A stretch of DNA of 28,972 nucleotides from contig URVL01000008.1 in assembly GCA_900551265.1 (NCBI GenBank), positions 1-28,972 on the forward strand, in the 5' to 3' direction. Of this stretch, positions 22,343-28,972 are shown piece by piece. The notes beneath the pieces are model-generated. The model did not search any database. It was not told where the DNA came from and was given only the letters and a program-made list of their open reading frames with translations. The translations under genes were made by a program, and so were the position numbers. The stretch is from an uncultured Eubacteriales bacterium (GTDB lineage Bacteria; Bacillota; Clostridia; Oscillospirales; QAMX01). How positions within the stretch are numbered: the stretch's first letter is position 1; each line of letters starts with the position of its first letter.

Positions 22343-22403
22343 ACAGGGGCGGGAACGTAACTTGCGGTATGGTCGCGCAGGTCTTCACGGATTCGTCCCC
22401 TGT
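22343..22403 (+). ncRNA. Candidate structured RNA element upstream of the PBP gene
   Basis: A 61-nt segment folds by hand into one long hairpin with 20 pairs. The outer stem is ACAGGGG/CCCCTGT (22343-22349 with 22397-22403). After a bulged T come four pairs (two G-U), then a 2x2 internal loop, three pairs, an asymmetric loop, and an apical 6-bp stem CTTGCG/CGCAGG (22361-22366 with 22376-22381) with a 9-nt loop. ATTTTGTTT follows, so it could act as an attenuator, a 5' stabiliser or a cis-regulatory element. I recognise no known riboswitch class. Confidence 0.5.
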
Positions 22404-22444
22404 ATTTTGTTTCAGGCTTTATGCTTGGGAAAGGAGGCCCTATT

Positions 22445-24712
22445 ATGGATAGATGGCGTGGTTTGAACAGTTCGTCTGTGTTTAAACGGATTATGTTTGT
22501 TATGTTCTTTCTTGGCGCTTTTGCGTTTCTTGTGCTGATAGGAAAGCTTTTTCAGGTACAGGTAATCGCTTATGAGGAGTATCAGCAGAAGGCGGTTTCT
22601 CAACAGACGCGCAACGAGATCCTGACGCCGTCGCGTGGGACAATATATGACAGCAATATGAATGCTTTGGCAGTTAGTGCGACGGTTGAAACTGTCTGTA
22701 TATCTCCGAATGATATACAGGATACGGACGATCCGGAGGCAACTGCGGAGCTTGTCGCGTCCGGCCTTTCTGAGCTTCTGGACGTAGACTATGATACGGT
22801 TTATCAACGTGCCATGAAAACCGGAAGCTATTATGAATATGTAAAAAAGCGGATTGAAGCGGATGAGGCGGACCTGGTTCGTGAATTTATCAATGAAAAC
22901 GACCTGGATGGCGAGATCTTCCTTGTCGAAGATACCAAACGCTATTATCCGTATGGTTCCGTCGCGTCGCAAATCCTGGGCTTTGTTGGCACGGACAATA
23001 CAGGCCTTTACGGAATTGAGTATGCTTACGATGAAACATTACAGGGTACGCCGGGACGGATCATTGCGGCGAAAAACGCGAAGGGTACCGACATGCCCTT
23101 TGAATATGAGCAGTACTACGATGCGGAAGATGGCGACAGCCTGGTTTTAACGATTGACGTTGTGATACAGAGCTACCTGGAACGTGCGCTCGAAAGCGCG
23201 CGGGAGAATGCCGGTGCATCCAGTGCGGTTGGCATAGTGATGGACGTCAATACGGCAGCAGTGCTTGCCATGTCCTCGAAACCGGACTTTGACCCAAACG
23301 ATCCGCTTACCATACAAAGCGGCGATATTAATGAATCTCTCTCCCTCCTCTCAGGCGATGCATATACTGAGGCACTCAATCTGGCACGGCAGAGCATGTG
23401 GAGCAATTCCGCAATCAGCGATACCTATGAGCCCGGTTCCGTTTTTAAGATTATCACGGCTGCCATGGCGCTTGAGGAGAGCGTGACCTCTTTGAACGAC
23501 AACTCCTTTATCTGTAATGGCGCGAGATCCATTACGATCTATGACCGGCAAATCGGCTGCTGGAAGGACGGCGGCCACGGCGTACAGACCTTTACGCAGG
23601 GCGTTATGAACTCGTGCAATCCCGTCTTTATTGCGCTTGGAGACCGTCTTGGCGGATCCACGTTTTTTAAATACTTCGAGGCGTTCGGTCTGACACAAAA
23701 GACCGGCATTACGTTGCCGGGCGAGGGCGGCGGCGCTTCGACGCTGTATCACTCTGAAGAGTATCTGAACACAATCCCCATTTCACTGGCGACATCCACT
23801 TTTGGCCAGACCTTTACGATCACGCCGATCCAGCTGATCACGGCGGTATCCGCCGCTGTCAATGGCGGTACCCTCTATCAGCCGCAGATTGTGAAGCAGA
23901 TCATTGCAGCGGACGGTACGGTGAAGCAAACGTTTGACCCGACGCCTGTCCGCCAGGTGATAACGGAAAAGACCTCAGAGGATCTTTGCTATGCGCTGGA
24001 AAAAGTTGTTTCTGAGGGCACCGGTTCCAATGCCTATGTAAAGGGTTATAAGGTGGGAGGTAAGACCGGTACAACGGTTATTACTTCTACAAACGAGAGC
24101 GAGGAAAAGGAGTATATTTCATCTTTTCTGGCCTTTGCGCCTGCAGATGATCCGCAAATTGCCGTATTAATTCTTGTCAAAGAGCCGACGACGGCGACGC
24201 ACTCAGGAAACATGCTGGCAGCGCCATATGCTGCGGAAGTGATTGAGAATACGTTGCAGTATTTGGGCGTCGCGCCTGAGTATACGGAAGAAGAATTCCA
24301 GTCGCTGGATATTACCACGCCGGACTTTACGGGCATGACGCTTGAGGAAGTTGCGCTGAAAGCAGAGGAAATGTCGCTGAACTATACGATAGTAGGCGAC
24401 GGCGAGTATGTCACCGATCAGATGCCGGTGATTGGCGCTGTAGTACAGCGCAGCGCTGAGATGGTCATTTACATGGGAGGTTCGAAGCCGAGTTACCAGG
24501 TTGGAGTTCCGAATATTACAGGCATGACGCTTGGCGGTATTCGCAGGCTGCTGGCGGATTCCAACCTTTATATCCGGGCCGTTGGTAACACGTCGGAGGA
24601 ATCCCTGGTTCTTTCCGTGAGTCAGGATCCGCCGTATGGCACGATGGTAGAGCCGGGCAGCGTTATAACGGTCAACTTTATTAACGATACGTCTGATGAG
24701 GAAATTGAATAA
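22445..24712 (+). CDS. Class B penicillin-binding protein with PASTA domains (FtsI/SpoVD type)
   Basis: This is a membrane-anchored transpeptidase that cross-links septal or spore-cortex peptidoglycan. There are 755 residues: a short cytoplasmic tail, one transmembrane helix (about 18-40), the dimerisation module with SRGTIYDSN, and a transpeptidase domain with catalytic motifs S332-VFK, S390-CN and K540-TG, all intact. Two PASTA repeats follow at about 621-683 and 684-750 (PDFTGMTLEE..., GVPNITGMTLGG...). Both vegetative FtsI/PbpB and sporulation SpoVD have this layout, and the sequence alone does not separate them. AAGGAGG lies 7 nt before the ATG at 22445. A 190-nt gap with a structured element precedes it. 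Confidence 0.95.
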   Translation: MDRWRGLNSSSVFKRIMFVMFFLGAFAFLVLIGKLFQVQVIAYEEYQQKAVSQQTRNEILTPSRGTIYDSNMNALAVSATVETVCISPNDIQDTDDPEATAELVASGLSELLDVDYDTVYQRAMKTGSYYEYVKKRIEADEADLVREFINENDLDGEIFLVEDTKRYYPYGSVASQILGFVGTDNTGLYGIEYAYDETLQGTPGRIIAAKNAKGTDMPFEYEQYYDAEDGDSLVLTIDVVIQSYLERALESARENAGASSAVGIVMDVNTAAVLAMSSKPDFDPNDPLTIQSGDINESLSLLSGDAYTEALNLARQSMWSNSAISDTYEPGSVFKIITAAMALEESVTSLNDNSFICNGARSITIYDRQIGCWKDGGHGVQTFTQGVMNSCNPVFIALGDRLGGSTFFKYFEAFGLTQKTGITLPGEGGGASTLYHSEEYLNTIPISLATSTFGQTFTITPIQLITAVSAAVNGGTLYQPQIVKQIIAADGTVKQTFDPTPVRQVITEKTSEDLCYALEKVVSEGTGSNAYVKGYKVGGKTGTTVITSTNESEEKEYISSFLAFAPADDPQIAVLILVKEPTTATHSGNMLAAPYAAEVIENTLQYLGVAPEYTEEEFQSLDITTPDFTGMTLEEVALKAEEMSLNYTIVGDGEYVTDQMPVIGAVVQRSAEMVIYMGGSKPSYQVGVPNITGMTLGGIRRLLADSNLYIRAVGNTSEESLVLSVSQDPPYGTMVEPGSVITVNFINDTSDEEIE

Positions 24713-24730
24713 GGACGGGAAGTGCTTTTC

Positions 24731-26191
24731 ATGCGTCTTGACAAATTGCTGGAACGGGTTGAGATTATAAAAACAAACTGTTCTCCGGATATGGATATTA
24801 CGGACATTGCCTTTGATTCCCGCAGAGCCGGCCCCGGCGTTGCCTACGTTGCGGCGCGCCGGATCGGCGCAAATGGCCACGATTATCTTGCGTCTGCGAT
24901 AGAAAACGGTGCGTCTGTCGTTGTGGCAGAGCGTGAAATGGCCGGCGCTCCCTGCGTTGTAGTGCCGGATGGCAACCGGGCAATGGCGGTCATGTCTGCG
25001 AACCTTTATGGAAATCCGGCAAACCGTCTAAAGATCGTCGGCATTACGGGTACCAAAGGCAAAAGTACTACTGCCTTTATGATAAAAACGATTTTAGAGC
25101 GGGTCTATGCCTGCAAGGTCGGACTGATCGGTACGCTCGGTGTTTTTGCTGGGGATGAAATGCTGGAACCAGCCCACAATACGACGCCGGAGGCTCCGGA
25201 GCTCCATCGCCTGTTCGCGCAGTTTGTCTCGCTGGGTTGTACGTATGCTGTTATGGAGGTCAACTCCCATTCGCTTGCCATCGATCGTGTTTGGGGGATT
25301 CCGTTTGCCGCGTCGGTGTTTACAAATCTCTCGCAGGATCATCTGGATTATCATGTCACGATGGAAAATTATCTGCGCGCCAAGGCAAAACTCTTTGATA
25401 TGGCGCCCATTGCCGCTGTCAATGGAGATGATCCGGCCTGCGCATATCTGATGGAGCATACCTCTTCCAAAAAGCTGCGTTTTTCGGCAAAGACGGCGGA
25501 GGCGGATCTGTGGGCGGAGCGAATTGACCACCACTCGTCCTCGGGGGTTGCATTTGACGCTGTAACGGCGTCTGCATGCCGCCGCGTTCATCTCTCCTCT
25601 CCGGGTGGATTTATGGTATATAATGCCCTTGCCGCTATCGGCTGTGCGATGGTACTGGGAATTTCCATGCAGGACGCGGCGGATGCCGTATCTCATACCC
25701 GTCCGGTTCCCGGACGTGTACAGACGGTGGAGGCGGAGCAGGGCTTCCGCGTAATCGTCGACTATGCGCACACGCCGGAAAGCGTGCGGCAAATGTCCGA
25801 GACGGCGCGCGAGTTTACCAAAGGACGCTTGATTTCCGTTTTTGGTTGTGGCGGCAACCGGGACCGTACAAAACGTCCGCGGATGGGAGAGGCTGCGGCC
25901 GCATATGCGGATCTCCTTGTCGTAACAACCGACAATCCCCGTTTTGAGGAACCGGAAGGCATTATTGCTGACATCCTGCCCGGTATTGACCGGGAAAAGT
26001 GTCCGACAGAAGTCATACCGGACCGGCGTGCGGCGATCCGGCGTGCGATTGATTTGGCCGCTCCGGGCGATACGGTACTCATCATGGGAAAGGGACATGA
26101 GACCTACCAGGAGGTACGGGGTGTGCGGTCGCATTTTGATGACCGTGAAGAAGTAGAATCATATTTAAAGCGGGGTGACGTGCATGATTGA
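24731..26191 (+). CDS. murE: UDP-MurNAc-tripeptide synthetase (meso-DAP type)
   Basis: MurE adds the third stem-peptide residue to UDP-MurNAc-L-Ala-D-Glu. In 486 residues it shows the ATP-binding loop TGTKGKS from residue 106, the start of the central domain, and DNPR at 401-404 followed two residues later by Glu406. DNPR is the meso-diaminopimelate-specific signature, so the peptidoglycan is predicted to be of the DAP type. The start could be ATG 24731 or a GTG three codons earlier. ATG gives the typical MRLDKLL opening and is preferred. The end overlaps murF by 8 nt. Confidence 0.96.
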   Translation: MRLDKLLERVEIIKTNCSPDMDITDIAFDSRRAGPGVAYVAARRIGANGHDYLASAIENGASVVVAEREMAGAPCVVVPDGNRAMAVMSANLYGNPANRLKIVGITGTKGKSTTAFMIKTILERVYACKVGLIGTLGVFAGDEMLEPAHNTTPEAPELHRLFAQFVSLGCTYAVMEVNSHSLAIDRVWGIPFAASVFTNLSQDHLDYHVTMENYLRAKAKLFDMAPIAAVNGDDPACAYLMEHTSSKKLRFSAKTAEADLWAERIDHHSSSGVAFDAVTASACRRVHLSSPGGFMVYNALAAIGCAMVLGISMQDAADAVSHTRPVPGRVQTVEAEQGFRVIVDYAHTPESVRQMSETAREFTKGRLISVFGCGGNRDRTKRPRMGEAAAAYADLLVVTTDNPRFEEPEGIIADILPGIDREKCPTEVIPDRRAAIRRAIDLAAPGDTVLIMGKGHETYQEVRGVRSHFDDREEVESYLKRGDVHD

Positions 26192-27548
26192 TGTCTCGCT
26201 CGCTGAGATTGCCTCCTGGGCGGGAAGTACTTGCCCGGCGGGGTATGAACGTGTTATGATAGATGATGTCTGCAAGGACAGCCGGACCGCGCGTCCGGGC
26301 AGCCTGTTTGTACCGCTGCCCGGGACGCATTTCGATGGCCATGACTTTTTGGCTGCTGCGGCAGCAGGAGGCGCGTCCGCCGCACTTTGCGCCAGGGACG
26401 GCACGACACTTGACATACCGCTTTTGCGGGTAAGCCATGTCTTATCTGCCTATCAGGCAATTGCAGCGGGCTATAGAGACCGGTTTTCTCCGCTCGTTGT
26501 TGGCATTACGGGCAGTGTTGGAAAAACGACTACGGCGCTTATGACGGCGGCGGTTCTCGGCTCCCGTTACTGTCTTTTAAAGACGGAAGAGGATTCAAAC
26601 GGGCAGATAGGCCTGCCGTTTGCTCTGTTTCATTTGGCACCTGAACACGAGGCCGCCGTACTGGAAATGGGGATGTCTCAGCCTGGGGAATTAGCCCGTT
26701 TGACCCGTGTGGCCTGTCCGGATATCGCAATTATCAATTCAATTGGTACTGCGCATATCGAATTTTTCGGAACGCGCGAGAATATATGTAAAGCAAAGCT
26801 TGAAATTTTGGACGGCCTGCGCCCCGGCGGTCGGATTGTGTTAAACGGCGACGAGCCGCTTCTGTGGGAAAAGCGGGGAACGCTTGGGTTTGAAACGCTT
26901 TACTATGGGCTCCATAACCCGGATGTTGATTTATGTGCAAAGGTTGTTGGCGTAGAAGACGGCGCTACGGTTTTTGATGCACGGTATCGCGATGCGGTTC
27001 GGCGGATTCGTTTGCCGGCTATCGGGGAACATCATGTATCAAATGCTCTCGCCGCAATTTTGGCGGGTGTCTGTGCCGGCATTGATTTTCCGTCTGCGGC
27101 GGCGGCGGTGGAACGCTATCAACCCGCGCATGGACGGCAGAACATCTATGAAATAAAAGGAATTACCGTGATCAACGATTCCTATAATGCAAGTCCTGAG
27201 GCGGTTTGTGCGTCGCTTGAAGTATTAAAAAGTCTTCCGGCGCGCCGGCGCTTTGCCGTTTTGGGCGGTATGCTGGAGCTTGGGGAATACACGCAGGAGG
27301 GTCATGAGCGCTGTGGACGGTGTGCCGCTGCCTCGGCTGATTTTCTTTTTACTTATGGCGGTGACGCTTATCTCGCCGGTGCGCGTTCTGCCGGAATGGA
27401 CGAGGCGCATATTGCCTCATATTCAACGCATGAAGCGTTGGTTCACCGTTTATTGAATGAAGTAAAGCGGGGGGACGCTGTACTTTTCAAGGGCAGCCAT
27501 GGTATGCATATGGACGTTGCGCTGTCACTGTTTCAAAAAGAATTGTAA
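26184..27548 (+). CDS. murF: UDP-MurNAc-tripeptide-D-alanyl-D-alanine ligase
   Basis: MurF adds the D-Ala-D-Ala dipeptide, completing the cytoplasmic UDP-MurNAc-pentapeptide. The 454 residues contain the ATP loop TGSVGKTTT from residue 109, EMGMSQPGELARLT, and NDSYNASPEA in the C-terminal part, all typical of MurF. I use the ATG at 26184 (MIDVSLAEIA) rather than a GTG three codons earlier, because its spacing and homology fit better. It overlaps murE by 8 nt, consistent with coupled translation. Confidence 0.96.
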   Translation: MIDVSLAEIASWAGSTCPAGYERVMIDDVCKDSRTARPGSLFVPLPGTHFDGHDFLAAAAAGGASAALCARDGTTLDIPLLRVSHVLSAYQAIAAGYRDRFSPLVVGITGSVGKTTTALMTAAVLGSRYCLLKTEEDSNGQIGLPFALFHLAPEHEAAVLEMGMSQPGELARLTRVACPDIAIINSIGTAHIEFFGTRENICKAKLEILDGLRPGGRIVLNGDEPLLWEKRGTLGFETLYYGLHNPDVDLCAKVVGVEDGATVFDARYRDAVRRIRLPAIGEHHVSNALAAILAGVCAGIDFPSAAAAVERYQPAHGRQNIYEIKGITVINDSYNASPEAVCASLEVLKSLPARRRFAVLGGMLELGEYTQEGHERCGRCAAASADFLFTYGGDAYLAGARSAGMDEAHIASYSTHEALVHRLLNEVKRGDAVLFKGSHGMHMDVALSLFQKEL

Positions 27549-27566
27549 AACGGAAGGGTCATCTAT

Positions 27567-28583
27567 ATGGTTCAGAGCCTTGTGGTATTCATCATCGCAT
27601 TCGCGGTATCCGCAATTTCCGGCCCCTTTATCATTAAGACACTGCGGCGGCTGAAGTTTGGACAAAAGATACTCGAGGACGGTCCGAAGTGGCATCTTAA
27701 AAAGCAGAATATTCCGACGATGGGCGGATTTATTTTTTTCTTTGCCATCGTTGCAGCGATGGCTGCGGCACTCGTAGTTTTCGGCACAGAGGGCTGCGGC
27801 CGCTGGCTTCTGGTGCTTGCCATGGCGACGGCATTTGGCGTGATAGGATTTATTGATGACTGGAGTAAGATTAAAAAAAGTCAAAACAAAGGGCTTAGTG
27901 CGGGCCAGAAATTTTTGCTTCAACTTGCTGTGGCAATCCTGTTTATCACGCTCATGCGAACCCTTGGCGTCTTGACGCCGGTTATCACAGTTCCGTTTTT
28001 GAACGTTTCCTTTGAAATTCCATGGCTGGTCTATTTTATTTTCATGAGTTTTATTATTGTTGGTACTGACAACGCGGTAAATCTGACCGATGGGCTTGAC
28101 GGTCTTGCGGCCAGCGTAACCCTGGCAGTCATGGCTTTTTTTGCCTTTGCGGCACATTATCTGGCGGGCGTTGCACCGGAAAACGGAGAAATGCAGGCAT
28201 TTGCCATGTTGCCCGCGGCGGCTTGCGGCGCACTTGGCGGCTTTTTGCTCTATAATTTTAATCCCGCACGTGTATTTATGGGCGATACGGGATCGCTGTT
28301 CCTTGGCGGCCTGGTGGCGGGTATGGCGTTTGCCATTGACCTACCGCTTATTTTAATTCCGGTTGGGATTGTGTATATCATTGAAGTGCTGAGCGACATT
28401 ATTCAGGTGACCTATTTTAAGCTCAGCGGCGGAAAGCGTATTTTCAAAATGGCACCGATTCATCATCATTTTGAAATGTGTGGCTATAATGAGCGTCAAA
28501 TTGTTGTCACGGCATTTCTCATTACTGCGGTGATGTGTGTGTTGGGTTATTTCGGCGTTGTTTGGTTGAACCCGATTGCCTGA
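27567..28583 (+). CDS. mraY: Phospho-N-acetylmuramoyl-pentapeptide-transferase MraY
   Basis: MraY is an integral membrane enzyme that moves phospho-MurNAc-pentapeptide onto undecaprenyl phosphate to form lipid I. The 338 residues have about ten hydrophobic helices and the family motifs DDWSKI, NLTDGLDGLA, MGDTGSLFLGG and MAPIHHHFE. The ribosome site GAAGGG is 8 nt before the ATG. It follows murF by 18 nt and precedes ftsW by 10 nt. Confidence 0.97.
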   Translation: MVQSLVVFIIAFAVSAISGPFIIKTLRRLKFGQKILEDGPKWHLKKQNIPTMGGFIFFFAIVAAMAAALVVFGTEGCGRWLLVLAMATAFGVIGFIDDWSKIKKSQNKGLSAGQKFLLQLAVAILFITLMRTLGVLTPVITVPFLNVSFEIPWLVYFIFMSFIIVGTDNAVNLTDGLDGLAASVTLAVMAFFAFAAHYLAGVAPENGEMQAFAMLPAAACGALGGFLLYNFNPARVFMGDTGSLFLGGLVAGMAFAIDLPLILIPVGIVYIIEVLSDIIQVTYFKLSGGKRIFKMAPIHHHFEMCGYNERQIVVTAFLITAVMCVLGYFGVVWLNPIA

Positions 28584-28593
28584 GGAGGCGGCT

Positions 28594-28972
28594 ATGGCAG
28601 ATACAAGACGACAGACCCGCGTGGGACTTGCGCGGCAGAATTCGGAAGAGCGAAGGCCGCGCAACACGCGGTCTTATGAGTCTGCGCCCATACGGACGGA
28701 GAGCGCAGTGACTCCGTCAAATGTGCGGCGTGAGGTACGGCGGCGGCCTACGTCTGAAAAGCCGGTCATGGGTGGATTTGACGTTCCTTACTTTATGCTG
28801 GTTGTCATGCTGACTCTGATTGGCCTTGTTATGCTGTTTTCTGCCAGCTATGCCAATGCTTATTACTATGAAGGCAATAGTTTCCGGTATATCAGCAAGC
28901 AGTCACTAGCCTGTGTGTTGGGACTAATCGCCATGTTTGTCATTTCTAAATTTGATTACCATCATTGGCGGA
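28594..28972 (+). CDS. ftsW: FtsW/RodA/SpoVE family protein (partial, 3' end outside window)
   Basis: The first 126 residues are present and the gene runs off the right edge. Members are SEDS glycosyltransferases that polymerise lipid II at the septum with a class B PBP. After a tail of about 60 residues rich in Arg comes DVPYFMLVVMLTLIGLVMLF, then SASYANAYYYE and SKQSLACVLGLIAMF, which match the first two membrane helices of the family. Assignment to ftsW rather than rodA or spoVE follows from its place after mraY. GAGGAGG lies 5 nt before the ATG. The soluble, basic N-terminal tail is longer than usual. Confidence 0.9.
   Translation, partial: MADTRRQTRVGLARQNSEERRPRNTRSYESAPIRTESAVTPSNVRREVRRRPTSEKPVMGGFDVPYFMLVVMLTLIGLVMLFSASYANAYYYEGNSFRYISKQSLACVLGLIAMFVISKFDYHHWR

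Noticed and set aside
1..28972. CRISPR arrays, tRNA/rRNA genes, phage or insertion-sequence genes, defence systems
   Set aside because: No repeat-spacer pattern, transposase, integrase or RNA-gene signature was seen on either strand.

Overview
The window is an ordinary chromosomal stretch from an endospore-forming, low-to-mid GC Bacillota, most likely class Clostridia and possibly an Oscillospirales-like lineage. The reasons are the sporulation genes yqfC, yqfD and ylbJ, the Firmicute order yqfC-yqfD-phoH-ybeY-era-recO, a PASTA-containing class B penicillin-binding protein, a MurE with the DNPR signature of meso-diaminopimelate ligases, a GTP-type PEP carboxykinase, and consistent AGGAGG ribosome sites with consensus sigma-A promoters. 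I see no phage, insertion sequence, CRISPR, tRNA or rRNA. Genus-level placement is not possible by eye.

Layout. 1-9242 is mostly minus-strand accessory and housekeeping genes: a MATE exporter, YebC, a plus-strand patatin-like lipase, a P-loop kinase-like protein with a GNAT acetyltransferase, PEP carboxykinase, a small Cys-rich protein with a DUF3795 protein, and YlbJ. 9326-16422 is a tight plus-strand run: yqfC, yqfD, phoH, ybeY, era, recO, mutS2 (sporulation, RNA maturation, ribosome assembly, recombination). 16491-16933 is a complete single-gene unit for an HPr-like protein. 17165-20610 is uvrC-rsmD-coaD plus a coiled-coil protein. 20646 to the right edge is a division and cell-wall (dcw) cluster: rsmH, ftsL-like, PASTA PBP, murE, murF, mraY and the start of ftsW.

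How the genes work together. The dcw genes make the UDP-MurNAc-pentapeptide and lipid I and supply septal synthesis proteins. The era/ybeY/rsmD/rsmH genes act on 16S rRNA or the small subunit. yqfC, yqfD and ylbJ belong to mother-cell sporulation. Seven good sigma-A promoters were located by -35/-10 spacing (yebC, GNAT, pckG, DUF3795, HPr, uvrC, rsmH).

The observations most worth following up are: (1) an HPr family protein in which the phosphorylated His15 is Tyr while Ser46 is kept, which makes it Crh-like; (2) a 61-nt imperfect but extensive RNA hairpin in the ftsL-to-PBP gap; (3) a ten-G homopolymer next to a terminator-like hairpin in the leader of the MATE exporter; (4) two tandem inverted repeats, one a perfect 22-bp repeat, between patatin and the kinase-like gene; (5) gene-order losses (no yqfF or dgkA in the phoH-era run, no mraZ, ylbJ moved away from coaD). 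I did not find convincing evidence of an entirely new multi-gene system.
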